A stretch of 64,000 nucleotides of DNA. Source: Diprion similis. Its lineage: Eukaryota > Arthropoda > Insecta > Hymenoptera > Diprionidae. The position numbers and the translations under genes are program-made. Within the stretch, counting starts at the first letter, position 1, and the number at the start of each line of letters is the position of its first letter. The notes under the pieces are model-generated. The model did no database searches, had not been told where the DNA came from, and worked only from the letters and a program-made list of their open reading frames with translations. The stretch spans positions 6,634,001 to 6,698,000 of the forward strand of contig NC_060116.1 in assembly GCF_021155765.1 (NCBI RefSeq), in the 5' to 3' direction. Of the stretch, positions 1 to 12,350 are shown piece by piece.

Positions 1-3000
1 GAAAAAGAGTTGTACGGGGATAAAATTTTCGAAGAGAGAGATCGATCGAGGATAAAATACGATACGTACTTACATGTATAGGGCATTCCATGCCAGCTCT
101 ACGATCTCGGATATATAAACGTGTAAATTCTAATTTACTGACATCGTTTTCCCAACTATACCAACGTCTTAAAGTTGGGAGAATAATTTGATATATAAAA
201 ACGCGGATTTGATCCGAGACGTCGAGTTTGCAGCATGGAACGCCCTATATATCTATGTATATCAACTGCTGCCGCCTTCTACGGATATTGCTCTAGGCAA
301 TAAAGCGGGAATTTAAATTCGAAACATCAGAACCGGAGGTAGAGAGCCAGAGAGAAATATATATTGATAATAATACAGGAAAGTCGAGTTTATTTGCTGA
401 CAAATCCGCTGCATGAGCTATACTAAAAAGTAAAATAAAAAAAAAAAAAATTTTAATGTGTTCGTGACCGACGGTTTTAATTTTTTAACAACCCGACGTA
501 TATGAGAATCGGAAAAAAACGCGAGGTAAAAAATTTTAATCGACCAAAAACGTGGAAATTATCTAAATAAATTGAACACTGTACCAATTTTACACAAACG
601 AATATCTCAATTATCACTTCAATTTATATTGGAAAATTTTTCTCAACATTTGAACGCATACAAAGAGTAAAATTTCGAACCCTACGTATTATTACACGTG
701 TAAATAACAATAATAATAATAATAATAATAATAATTTGAAAAATCTAATAGATTAAAAAAACGTGAATAATTTCGAATTCTGACCTGGGTCAAGAAGACG
801 TAGTACGTGTGACTAAATTTTTATCAGACGATAAAAATACGCTTAATACTAATTGAATATTCAATCACGTCTCTGATTATGTCTCGATCATGTCTCTGAT
901 TAAAAGTATCACTTGAGGCTAAAAGAAAAAGTTGGAAAAAGGTAGAAAAGAAATGAATATAAAAAATGGCCGTCCTATATATAGCGCGCGCTTTGCACAT
1001 ACACTCGCACATGCATACGGAAAATCCGAGACCCACCCGCAGAGTTTGGTCAAGAGTCTTGTTTGTTAGACAGACTCGAGTCTAGCATATCGAGCGGACT
1101 GGCATAGATGGTTAGAACCCAGCTATGTTTATACCTTGGTCATGCATATTTCACGCTCAGTCACTGCTCTGTCTAGTCAAAATATTGACGTAACCTTAAA
1201 AATTGTCAAACGAAAGTTCGAAAAATAAGACCAAAGCATATATATATTAGCTGTACTCGAATGGAACGCGATATATTCATGATTAATTGACATTTCTCAT
1301 CGATACAGGAACAAATTGGAAGACTGCGTGTTTCAATGAAAAAAAAAATAAAAAATTGATTTCAAAAACAAAAAAACGTGGAGTACCAGGATGCTATAAT
1401 TTTTCTGATCATTTTCATGACGACTCTGCGATTTTTTAGAATTCATAACTGCATGGATTGGAGAAAAAATCTATAGCTCGTACCTGATGAGAATTAAGAA
1501 TTAATACGAAATTGGCTTGAAAATATAACACGAAGATGGAGAAGGGGGAAAAGAATGTAAAATAATATGACTTATCTAATGTTGCTCATTTATGAGTGGG
1601 TTTATTTGTTGAAATTTATTCACGCGGTTCTCGAATGTTTACTGTGGTACGAGGATAAGGTCAGTCACCATGTTTCAATGACATAAATTTAAGTGGATCA
1701 ACCGTGCGAATTAGGCACACTTTTTAAACCGTCGTTTCGTAATGTTTCTGCATCGGCAAGTTTTAAACAAACTAATTTAATCCGCGTGAATGTTATGAAA
1801 ATCAAGTATACGTACGTATAATTAATTTTTGAAAATTGACTTCAAACTTCGTGAGTAATATTCACGAGAATTGTCTGAGAAATTCTTACTTCAATCGTGT
1901 TTTTTATGCCCGAGCGTTATTTCGAATGAATGTAAGAAATATTCAACGGAACTTCCGCAGGAACATTCATGAAAAGTGTAGAATTTTCGATAAGTATTTT
2001 ATTCTGAAGGTACGAGTACAACTTACATGAATAAGTGGAATAGAAATGCCTCTAAACAAAAACTTTGATCGGTCGAATAATTGCCCAGAACCAAATCAGG
2101 TAAGTGGAAATAAGGCGATCAGAGAAAAAACGAAAACACATATATGATGGCTGACTGGTGAATATTTGACGAAATAGATGTGAATAATGAATTGGAGTGT
2201 TCAATCGGAGAATCGAAGAACTCGGTCACGCGACACATCGATCAAGGAGTATCAGGTTACAGGGTTTTCAAGTATGAATAACGTGAATAATTTATTGCCG
2301 TGGAAGAACGTTTCTCGTTATATGTTCTCGGATATACGGCAATGCAGCCAATTGAAAATAGCGCGATCGATTTTTATCACTTGCCAAACGACGGACGTCA
2401 CGCTGCACTCGCCCGACAAATGCATTTCGCATGCCAAATATGCCTGCGGCAGTAAGCATTGAAGCTCTTATCCTCCTCACTCGCCCTCGGATTTATTAAA
2501 TTTATGGACAATCACGCGCCGCAGACAATTCAAATATAACGAAGCTGATAAAGGATACCGTCTGAAGTTTGACGGTAATAATTACAGCCAACCATACCGA
2601 ACATTCTTTACACTTTTATAAGTACGTTCATATATATTTTGCACATTTTGACACCCAATTCCATCAAGACGAGATGCCGTTTATAATTCAGTCATCACCT
2701 GCACTGGGACTGACTGTATATAACCGACAAGAACGACGAGGTCACTTTAATGAGGCTAAGCTTCATAAATTTTTAGCTACGGAAGGTGAACTTTCTGCCG
2801 TAAAGAAAAAGGGGCAAAAAATGCTGAAATTTATTTAATGTGTGATTAAATGTTTCATTCAATTGATCGTGAAACATTATTTTTCTTTTAAAAATGAGAT
2901 ACATATTACACTCACAATCGTAAATAAAGCGAAGATTGAATCGTTTGACGAATCGAACTCTATCGTTTCGAAATTTTGACGAATTACTAGTCATAATACG

Positions 3001-4622
3001 CTTTGGAAATACGTTTGATTCTGTTATCAAAGGAGCAAAAAGATCAGAGTCCTGTGAAAAACGCGTTCTTTCAGTTTCATCTTTTCTGTGGGAGAACCGT
3101 AAGATTTGGAAAAGATGAAGAAGGAACAAGCGACTTTGCTTTCAAATGTAACCACGAGTACGCATATTTTATCAGCGTATTACATCGTGTGAAATGACTT
3201 CATCAAGTCGAATGTAATGGCAGAATTTATTAGCAGTTGAGTAGCGAAGGTGGATTCTGTAATTAGTTTTTGAATAAATTTCAGCCGTGCTAAACACTAG
3301 TTAGAATTCTCTTCAACTTCGCACGAATTTGTACGTACATATTATACCTGCAACTAATTCATATGTACATTCGCTTTTAAATCAAATTTTGACTCACAAA
3401 TTCATTCATCCGCGGCCTTACATTGTTTTAAAGAATTAGAAAATTCAACGACGTTAATTCGACTTGCACGTGGTTTTTCAATGATACGGAACCCTGAAGC
3501 AAGGTCATACATACTATAAATAGTGGCAAAGAAATTTATACGGTGTGGCCCCGTGAGTAAGTAAAATATATGTTCATACATCGATACAACATTGACGTGA
3601 AAAACAACTGACGAATAAAGTGCCGTACCCTAGGATGTGGTCGAATTTACATATCGCCAACCTATATACACGTAGTATTACTCTATCATAAATATCTACC
3701 ATGAAAAAACACTGATCAGAAAGATTTGTGGCGAGGAAAAAATAAGTTCGCCTCTTTTCTTCGAATGAAATTTAAAATACAGCTAAAAAGGTGGTACAGT
3801 CAGTCCTTACCGACCGAGTAAAATGTCACTTGTTTTTACTATTATAACAGTTTACGCAGCAGCGATATCAAAAGACCGCAGTCAGCGCAATTCAACATGC
3901 AAGCGCGAACTAAACTCTCGGATAACTTTTTGATTTCCTGCGAATATAACACCGACAAATGCATCCCTGCATCGAGTGGTAATTCAATTACAGGGGAATA
4001 CATTTCTTGGTATTATTGTCGCGTGGAACTGACTTTAGTTTTGAACATTTGTATCCTGTATTGCAGTTAGAATTACGCTAACTGCGGTATTTTGACATCA
4101 GTAATGCATAGGCTTGAAATATCGTCTAAACTAAATGACATTTAACGCGATCCTGCCTCAAGGTGTACATAAAATGCTCCTTCATCTCACAGGGCCGATC
4201 AGGCTTGAACAATAGTAAACAAGATCTGCAAACAAACGAGGGTTGCAACCCCACCCCAAGTTGATTCTACCGCAATAATATCCCGCGCCGAGAAGATCCA
4301 GATCGCGGAGTGAAAATATCATCAGTTCTACGGCTTCGCCGCCGTCAAGCAGAGGCAGGGTGGTAAGGGTGGACGCATGTCCACCCCGGAAAACTCCCCT
4401 ATGTACCTATGTCAGTATGCACAGACTTAAGGGCGTCGCGATGCATTATGCATGTGCGGTGAGACCGCTTCACGTTCGATCTAAACTGGGCAGCAGCAGG
4501 CGGTGGGCGCCTCAATCCTGTGTGTGTCCGTCGCTGCCGGGTGGATTTCGCGGTTTCCTCATTCGCTCGGTACTTCCTCGTAAATAGAAATAATAATACC
4601 GGGAATTTGAAGGCCGACTTAC
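1..4622. other. Non-coding AT-rich region
   Basis: No reading frame here shows a recognisable domain or a consistent splice structure. The short open frames (for example 2187-2462 and 2773-3129) are low-complexity or overlap each other on both strands, as expected by chance. If the minus-strand first exon proposed at 4623-4900 is real, this stretch would be its first intron, running past the left edge. A trinucleotide tract lies at about 706-735. Confidence 0.6.
706..735. repeat. (AAT)n microsatellite
   Basis: About nine tandem AAT units are seen in otherwise AT-rich non-coding sequence. It is a simple slippage repeat with no evident function. Confidence 0.9.
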
Positions 4623-4900
4623 CCATGACTGCTACCTAAGTTTGTAGCCTAGTTCGTCGGTGACAATCATGTCGGTTCCTCTCAAACTGTCACTCAACTG
4701 TTCACTTTGAAATTGTTGGGAAACACAGCGCCCGACGCACGGAGAGAGCAACTCTACTCTCTCGACGCCACCCTCGCCGCATTCTGACGACGCGCCGCTC
4801 CGAACAGGGTTACTAGATAAATAGTACCGCGAGTTGCCGAAAGGAGGCGCACGGCGCGCACGCTGACCAAATGTAGCCAACCTCCCAACTACAATAGTCC
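4623..4900 (-). promoter_or_regulatory. Candidate promoter and first exon of a gene extending left
   Basis: About 4300-4870 is clearly richer in GC and CpG than its surroundings. On the minus strand an ATG at 4626-4624 is followed after one more base by a consensus GTAAGT donor (4622-4617). This would make a 5' UTR exon in which the first intron interrupts the second codon. An 82-codon upstream frame (4880-4632) ends just before that ATG; it matches nothing I know and may be an upstream ORF or chance. No downstream exon is visible in the 4.6 kb to the left, so the host gene would lie outside the window. This is inference from composition and splice-site quality only. Confidence 0.35.
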
Positions 4901-4950
4901 CTATGTATTGGAAATTGTCCTTATGACGTCAGAGCCTGGTTGTCGGCGCC

Positions 4951-5148
4951 ATTGAAAAAATTATTTTTGTACAAAATTGAAAATATGCATAGTGTCTCGT
5001 GAAAACTTGTAGATTTTTATGAAAATTTGTATATTTTGAGTAAAAAATCTCCAAGATACTACGATTTCGAACAAAAATTAACAATTCTTCACGAAAAACT
5101 ATGCATATTTACCTACTATTTTGTACGAAATAATGGGAAATGTTTCAA
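4951..5148. repeat. 198-bp imperfect palindrome (fold-back element)
   Basis: The element runs from attgaaa (4951-4957) to its complement tttcaat (5142-5148). Inside it, 4981-4993 (aaatatgcatagt) is exactly inverted at 5098-5110, and the flanking gtacaaaat and cgtgaa blocks are also mirrored. Arms are about 85-90 bp at roughly 70-80% complementarity by eye. There is no coding capacity. It resembles a MITE or fold-back element; no target-site duplication was established. Confidence 0.7.
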
Positions 5149-5395
5149 TTTCTGTAGAAAAGTCGTAGTAGTAGAAATTTTCACGACTATTATATAACGA
5201 TTCCCAATAGTTTATACTTACGAATGTATGTATGAAGGACTCCAAAAAACATCGGAAACAAAATAAATTAGACGAAATTTTTACGTCTTATGTTATGTTT
5301 AACTTACAAATCGCTTGTATTTTACTGCAGTTTTTCTTTTTGATATTCTTGCACGTTTTGTGTTAGCAAGTTGTATTATTATAATATTAAATAGA

Positions 5396-5868
5396 TTAAT
5401 GTTTTAGCACGAATAACCTGCGAACTAAGGAGTCATTTTTTTCTTGTATTACATTTAATTTTTGATATTGAAAATCTCGCTCTCTTATTTCTAAAAGTTT
5501 ACTGATTTGATTCAACTAAATCGCAGAGTCACCTTCAACTAATTCAGAAATTATATCGAGTATTTTCAACATTATTTCGGTGTCGTTCTGTTTCTCTGTC
5601 ATATGTGCCAAGGGTAATTCCGTTACAGACGGGTCCATATAGCTCGATTTGAATCTATCGAGCATCTCAATCGAATGTTCGAATGTTTATGTAACCGTAT
5701 CTGTAACAGTATTTCTAGCATCAGAATTTAGAGCTCAATTTTTACGAATTCGGCTTTTTATGAGCGTCAGAGCTGAGAAGGCTTTATCGAATATCGCGTT
5801 GCTCGTGCGATTGACGAGTATATTCAAAACGACTTTTTCCAGCTCTTTAGACACACCCTGACCGCTAG
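5396..5868 (-). pseudogene. Decayed reading frame, origin unknown
   Basis: Read on the minus strand, one frame keeps protein-like composition across about 157 codons but is broken by three internal stops. The first part contains AFSALTLIKSRIRKN, faintly like the dimerisation region of hAT-type transposases. The last part, LLEIRERDFQYQKLNVIQEK, looks like the charged helical tail common in Myb/SANT-like or transposon-derived proteins. Neither match is strong. It may be an old transposon or retrocopy remnant, or chance. Confidence 0.25.
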
Positions 5869-6840
5869 CATCGGTGTACTTATATACCGCAAGCCAAAAC
5901 AGCGATTGAGGTACTAATATTATTAGAAACCATTTCGTAATTCCAGGTAATCAACAGGTTGTATAGGTATCATGACATGAGGACTGACAATGAATACAAA
6001 CAACGAGGAAGAAAAAAAAAAGCGTCATTCGTATTCTATAATTTCAACATTGCTTACCCCTTGCCATGGTGGATTTCAACACACGGGCCACAGATAGCTG
6101 GGACGCCCCATTATTTATAAAGTTATTTTAGCTGCAATATATTACCGTAATGAATTCTCACTGATTGAATTCTGCACCCCCGCCCGCCGGTTCGACTGAC
6201 TTCAAATCTGGCTGAAGCTAAAGTGCTGTCATCTATTGCTCGGTTCGGTGAATACCGGTGATGTTAAGGGGCGTAGCGTTGGAAATACGGCATTGACTAG
6301 GCACTACTGGAGATAGCTAACCCTCGGACTTAGGTCAACCGCGGTTATTCTATATGATCGAACACAACCAAAGATGCGTTCCGAATTGGCTGGCAGCGCT
6401 AAAAACGCCCCAAGATGTAAGCAGAGGCACTCACGAGCGCAGTAGCGCAAAAGAGATAAAGAATTATTTGCAGTATTGGGAGTTAATATCAAAACACACC
6501 CAGAATACAATCACTTCTGCGCACGGTAACTTGGAACTCTGCCGTTATCTCTGAATCGTTTCGCGTCGTATTTACGTGTACTCATTACCGTATATTAGCG
6601 CCGAGGAATGCTCAGTTTTATTCTACTCAGTGCTAACTTGATTTGAGTGAATCAAAGAGACATGCTCAACTTTCAGAAAAGAATGGCAAAGATCTGTAGT
6701 ACCGGCACAACTGATGACTAACTATATTACGTTTTCTTAATCGACGACTAAGCGGTTGAGAGCAAATTTCATTCGGGGCTGTTTATCTTCAAAGAGGTCA
6801 TCCAAGGGTTAATGCATGATAGACCCTGATGGACCTATTG

Positions 6841-7011
6841 TACCGGGTCCACTGTACCTAACGTGGAAATAAGCCACTTTGGCGCCTACAGATAGGCAAC
6901 CGGGCAATACAAATTGGTTCGTGAGATCGCAATTTGTAACTCCGATTGCCTATTTGTAGGCGTCGAGATGGCATGTTTCCAAGCTTAGGCCCGTTGTCCA
7001 TGGGCCCGGTA
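6841..7011. repeat. 171-bp imperfect palindrome (fold-back element)
   Basis: The ends taccgggtcca (6841-6851) and tgggcccggta (7001-7011) are complementary at 10 of 11 positions. An inner block at 6883-6899 pairs with 6946-6962 at 16 of 17 positions, and caatacaaattg near 6905 faces caatttgt near 6930. The arms are about 80 bp with a short loop. It is non-coding and GC-richer than its flanks. A MITE-like or hairpin-forming element is the likeliest explanation. Confidence 0.7.
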
Positions 7012-7548
7012 TGGACCCGACGCGTTCGCCAGGCAATTTCGAAGTCAAATAAAAAAAAAAATTTGTAGCGGAACACAAAATGATCAAAATATCTTGTCAC
7101 TGAACCCTTGCAGCTTATATAAAAAGAAAGAATTCAAGTGAAGTAGACTTTGAATAGACTTGAATCCACAATACGCTAGAAGACTCTTCACTTGATTGAA
7201 TGAAAATTGGAAACTTAGAGCACATGTGCTCTAAGGTTGGAAATGCATTTACGTAGGTTAGGTAGATTACCGCCAGAGGTAGTAACTTTACGATAAGTGT
7301 TGGAATATTGTTATTGTCTGGTTAATTTACGTTGTCATTATTATGACTGTTTCGGTAGTATCAGTAGTATGTAAATCAGTCGCCCCTCATGGTTACAGCC
7401 TCCAGGAAGTTTATTTGATCACTGCGGAGCGCGCTGCGAAATAAAGATAAAAGTGCGATATGTCATGCCACCGACAACAAAAATTGACCACTAACAGATA
7501 TCAGTGAAATTGCATTACAGTCTTTAGCTAGTTCGGATTTGTGATTTG

Positions 7549-8852
7549 ATGTATACCGACATGCCGAAGGTAGATTTGAAAATCGTTTTACTCGGGAGTT
7601 CAAACGTCGGTAAAACGAGTCTGCTTGAACGATTTATAGACGATAGATTCAATGAAAATTTACCGAACCAAAGCGTGAGTACCCCACTATTGTACATCAC
7701 ACATACGACTACCATGGGTTCTCCTTTGTCACGAGATAACGGAACTGGGTGATCTCAGAATTACCAGCCCATCTAAGGACCTGCCAAACTGTATCATCCT
7801 TCCTATTTGCACCCTAACCAATGACGAAACTTTTTGTCAAATCAGAAATATTGTCAGAAATAAATAAAATGCCAATTTAAATTTAGAGAAAAACATATAT
7901 ATCATGGTTTCCCCACAGCGAGGCCACCCACTTTCCATTTTTCTTATACGCTGACACGAAAATAATTGTTTTATTCATTTTTAATGTGATCCACAGACAA
8001 TAGGCGCAGCATTTGCTTCAAAAGAAGTCTGCGTTAATAACGTTAAATTTACTCTTGGAGTATGGGATACCGCTGGCAGTGAAAGGTGAGCGAGTAAAAT
8101 TGATCTATTCACATTTTGAAACAGATGAAATTAACAGTGTAATTACAGATTAATTTTCCACATTGGGAATTCAAAAGTAGAAGCTAATAATGACGCAAAC
8201 TAGAAGTAAAGTTTTCTCTATTCAATGCAGGTACCAATCCATGACAAAATTATATTATCGTGGAGCCAAGGCTGCAATTGTCTGTTACGATGTGACGAAT
8301 TTAGAGTCTTGGGAACGGGCAAAATACTGGGTTAGAGAACTCAGGAGTGTAGAAGAGACGTGCGTAGTATACCTTTGCGGTACAAAAAAGGATATTCTAG
8401 ACGAAGGCGCGACAGCAACCCCCGATCTGGACATTGTGAAAAGCTACGCAGCTGGAATTCAATGCAAATTCTATTTAGTATCTAATAAAACTGGAGAGAA
8501 AACATGTAAGTTACAAAGCACACCAAAGGGAATAGCTAGATATGAAGTCTTGGATTACTGAAAGAGAAACATGTCAAGTTTTCAGTTTAAAACATATAAA
8601 TATTGTTACTAATTTCGTAGCATGACATTCGAAATTTTTAAACTATGATTTCAAAGTGATGCATCAAACTGTCATATTGTTATCACTTACATAGCATGTT
8701 ATAATAATTTTCTGTATAATCTTACAGCTGAATTATTCGATGAAATATCCAAAGACTACATCTCAGATCCAGACAATCTACATTCAGTTATGGAGGCGAT
8801 TACCTTGACTGCGAATTCAAAGACAGATTCTCGCTGCTGTACAATAGGTTGA
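7549..8852 (+). CDS. Rab24: Rab24-type small GTPase
   Basis: Exons are 7549-7674, 7997-8085, 8231-8505 and 8728-8852, giving 204 aa. Rab24 in vertebrates is an atypical Rab linked to late steps of autophagy and endosome/lysosome traffic. The diagnostic features are visible: P-loop GSSNVGKTSL, switch II WDTAGSERY with Ser where most Ras-like GTPases have the catalytic Gln, YYRGAKAAIVCYDVTN, and the base-binding motif TKKD with Thr replacing the usual Asn of NKxD. The tail ends SRCCTIG, a non-standard prenylation site with two cysteines five residues from the end. The start is the ATG at 7549; a second in-frame Met lies five codons later. A polyadenylation signal AATAAA lies at 9109-9114. The neighbouring Pgam gene is convergent. 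Confidence 0.93.
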
Positions 8853-10922
8853 CAGGATGAAATCAAACATGACATTAAAGGTTTTAGGATGATATGATGA
8901 TGTAAACAACGTATGTGTTACTATAAGTTAATATTGAAAGCACTGATTTTTGCCCAAATTTAAATTTGTAATTTTTTGTTATGTATAGATACGTACATTG
9001 TACGACAAGGAGATGAAGAATTATTTTCGTAAAATAAGTATGTATACCCAGGGTTATTCGATAAGTACAAGTAGTCGGTAATTGACATTACATCGATTTA
9101 TGCACTTGAATAAAAGTTGCTTGTGATATTTTCAACTATACCAAATCGTAGTGCCAGAGGCAGTGTAATCGAATAGATTTGAAATGTATATCATTCAACG
9201 TCATTCGATTGTTTACTTTTTTATGTATAGGTTTCGTACCTAAGAGTGACTGCTTTGTAAGGATTCTAGTAACGACGTATCCTAGATTCGGTAAAATTAC
9301 CACAAATATTTTTTGTGGAAGGCACAAAAAATATTTGTCGGATTGGAAAATGATGAGAAAAGATCGTCGGAAATTGGAAAATGATTCCAAGTGAAAAGAC
9401 TATTCAAAGCAGAGTGCTCGATGAATCTTGTGCAAATAATATCCAGCAAATTCATTTGCTTTGAAAAGAATTGCATTAACCATTGTAGTGAATATGTGCC
9501 GAGTAAGATAAAGGTGCCCTAAATACTCCATGTTGTATTCGTAATAGTTTTAATGAAGTAATTTTTATCCTCTTGATATAAACTTTATAGCTACTTTGAT
9601 AGTTTCCCAACACTTTCTAGACAATGGAATAAGTGTGGTTCTCACTGATATTTATGTTGATGCCAGATAAGCAAATTCATCTGCGATATTTAGAAATGAA
9701 TGTAGTGTTGCAAAATATTAGGCCTTCTTCTATCCATGCTAATCAACTAGAATCTGTATCTTGAGCAATATCAATTTGCGATTTGTGTTTGCACATTGAC
9801 TAATAATTATTGGATTCTCTTGTGGAGACAAAATGTTTAATGCTATTTGGATTAAATATGTCAACAAATATTGCATTATCTTATAATAAAACTTGGTTTA
9901 CCTTTTTTTTTGTGAGGTCAAACTCTGATTGAAAATTTAGGAAATTTTCGCGCTTGCTTTTCAAATTGACACAAAGTTCGAGTGAAAATACTCAATATTA
10001 GAATTACATTATCAGTATCAATTTTATTATATTTGTATCTACTTTATTTTAAATTATGGTGGCCGGATTTTACAAATTAATCGTAAGATATTGCTACCGT
10101 TCTATCACAAGTCAGTTATTACTTATCAGAATTACACTCAATAACTATTGATTTCATATGTGTAGTCTCCTATGGAATGCCGAACTAACCAGTAGCTTTT
10201 TATAATAAGAATACCTGTACATAACAGATGTATCCTCGTCTGAAACCTGATTTTGTTATTTTACGATTCGAAAGACAAAATAAAAAATTTGGATCATCGC
10301 AATCCCTAGAATTTAGCTTCTTCACCTGTGCAATGAGTTTAGGATTTTAAATTTATACCGGTGGCTACTGTTTAAAAATAAATAGAATATATAATCTTTC
10401 TCCTCATGATTCATGTTGACTTTTACATAAGAGTACACTGCGCATATAAAGAAATTTCATAATAAAATCTTTCCCATAAAATTCTTCCTATTCCTTGCTT
10501 ACATTTTCATATTCAGAAATCAAATAATCACATATTCATCGCTGTGAAATAGTAATATACGATAATTAACGTTTAAATTTAATTTTTCCAGTTTGAAAAT
10601 CATAACGATATTTTAAAGTACCTCATTAGTACCTCGATACAATAAAACATCTTGACCTCTGCCTGAGGTAATATTCTATTCAAATAACCCATAATATTCG
10701 ATGCACAGTTGTAGAAAAATGATGCTACGTAATCTGCTTCTTAATTAAAATTCATTTTATTAGTAACATTCATTCATAGATACGTTCAGACTAGTACAAT
10801 AGATAGTTATTGAATAATTTATACAACGTACCGTTTATGCTGGTTCATAAATAGTCACATGGGGGAAATATTCTATTGATAATAATACCCGGATCTCACG
10901 CTGGAGAGATGTACTCGACACA
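8853..10922. other. Convergent intergenic region Rab24/Pgam
   Basis: This AT-rich sequence contains the 3' UTRs of Rab24 (from the left) and Pgam (from the right) plus a perfect short hairpin at 9302-9338. The overlapping open frames at 9136-9394 on both strands arise from the hairpin region and do not resemble proteins. Nothing else is supported. Confidence 0.6.
9302..9338. repeat. Perfect 16-bp inverted repeat with 5-nt loop
   Basis: acaaatattttttgtg (9302-9317) is exactly inverted at 9323-9338 around gaagg. In RNA either strand would form a perfect AU-rich hairpin. It lies about 190 bp past the first Rab24 polyadenylation signal, so it may be a longer 3' UTR element or simple non-coding sequence. 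There is no T-rich run typical of bacterial terminators, and none is expected in an animal. Confidence 0.75.
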
Positions 10923-12350
10923 TTACTTAGCCTTGCCTTGGGCAGCGACCGCAGCTATTGCTGCCTTAACAGTCTCCTCATCGCCAAGGAATTTCATCGA
11001 TACAACAGGTTTGAAATTCTCATCCAGTTCATAGACAAATGGAATTCCCGTCGGTAGATTGAGACCCATAATTTGTTCATTGCTAAGTTCTAAGAGAAAA
11101 AAAATCCCATAAATGTTACCATTTTGTTCGACCACTGAGATTAATTATTTTTCTGATGGAATGCAAATTCAACAAGGAAATATTTACCATCAAGGTGCTT
11201 CACGATGCCACGCAGACTATTCCCGTGCGCAGCTATGATGATCTTCTTTCCTTCCTTAAGCTGAGGAATGATGGTGTTGTTCCAATAGGGAAGAGTTCTC
11301 TCAATTGTCAGTTTCAAAGACTCAAATTTAGGGAATTCCTCGGGCTTGGGTTCCGCAGCATACCTCGGGTCCTTAACAATAGTCTCGTAATATTTGTGGT
11401 CAGGTTCCATGGGAGGTGGAGGAGTATCGAACGACCGTCTCCAAATCTGAACCTGCTCCTCGCCGTACTTAGCCGCAGTTTCAGCCTTGTTCATTCCGGT
11501 GAGTCCTCCGTAGTGGCGCTCGTTGAGACGCCACGTTTTTTCAGTTGGCAAATTCTCCTGGCCAATTTCTTTTAGTATAGCTTGAAGCGTCGTCTGAGCC
11601 CGAGTAAGCATCGACGTGTGAGCTACGTCAAAAGTGTAACCCTCCGCCTTGAGAGCTTTTCCAGCAGCAACCGCTTCACTCTTTCCTTTAATTGGGTTTA
11701 ATCATCTTCTTATATTACGATAAATGTTGTTCTACCGAGTGGTTCAATTGATCAGCACTCGGTTCTACGTGAAATGTATATGCGACATTAACAATAAATA
11801 AGGTACAGGTAAATCGATAATTGGTTGGAAAAACAAGCCAGTATCGAGATGGTGTAATCTGTTAAAAATAAATAGGAACCAAGTTTTCAGTCGTGTTACG
11901 GTGTTTTCACAGAAGACTCTTATGGTTTGACAAATCACAGGAGACGACCTTTTGCCCTTGAGGAACCGACATGCCCGTACACACCCGCCATTGTAAGAGT
12001 TAAAGCCGGAGTCTTACAATTAGCTTCTCTGCTGGGAGTGAAAATGCAATTAGTTTCTTACCCTTCTCTGATAAACCAGCGTCGAACCATCCGCAGAAAA
12101 GATTCAGCTGATTCCATTCGCTCTCGCCGTGGCGAACCATGACAATTCTGTACTTGGACATTGTGGAGGCGCAAGAACAGTTCAGATCACGTCTATACCG
12201 CACAAATTTATTCGGTGAACTGATGGTAGAGATGGTGCTGAGGCCACTACCCAGAGCAGCCGGAGAAGGGGACAAAGTTTCATCTCGAGGGGGGATAACA
12301 GGCGCGTTCCCACCATCGCGATTTTTTATCGGAGTCGTAGGTGTAGACAT
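10923..12350 (-). CDS. Pgam: Phosphoglycerate mutase, cofactor-dependent, with N-terminal extension
   Basis: Exons are 12350-12062, 11685-11188 and 11089-10923, giving 317 aa. The enzyme interconverts 3- and 2-phosphoglycerate in glycolysis and gluconeogenesis in the cytosol. The catalytic RHGESEWN motif (His at residue 74), [24 protein letters not shown] and [12 protein letters not shown] are all present, so the enzyme should be active. A second Met at residue 64 (12161) would give exactly 254 aa, the standard length of the dPGM family. The upstream 63 residues are Ser/Thr/Pro-rich and start at the first ATG after an in-frame TAG, so a longer isoform is possible. The C-terminus [14 protein letters not shown] is normal for animal forms. 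Confidence 0.95.

Larger units (their letters stand above)
5149..7548. other. Spacer upstream of Rab24
   Basis: Besides the decayed frame at 5396-5868 and the palindrome at 6841-7011, I see no gene. The final few hundred bases before 7549 should contain the Rab24 promoter and 5' UTR, but no core promoter motif stands out. Confidence 0.6.

Noticed and set aside
2187-3197. Cluster of short frames on both strands
   Set aside because: They overlap in several frames and both strands with no protein features.
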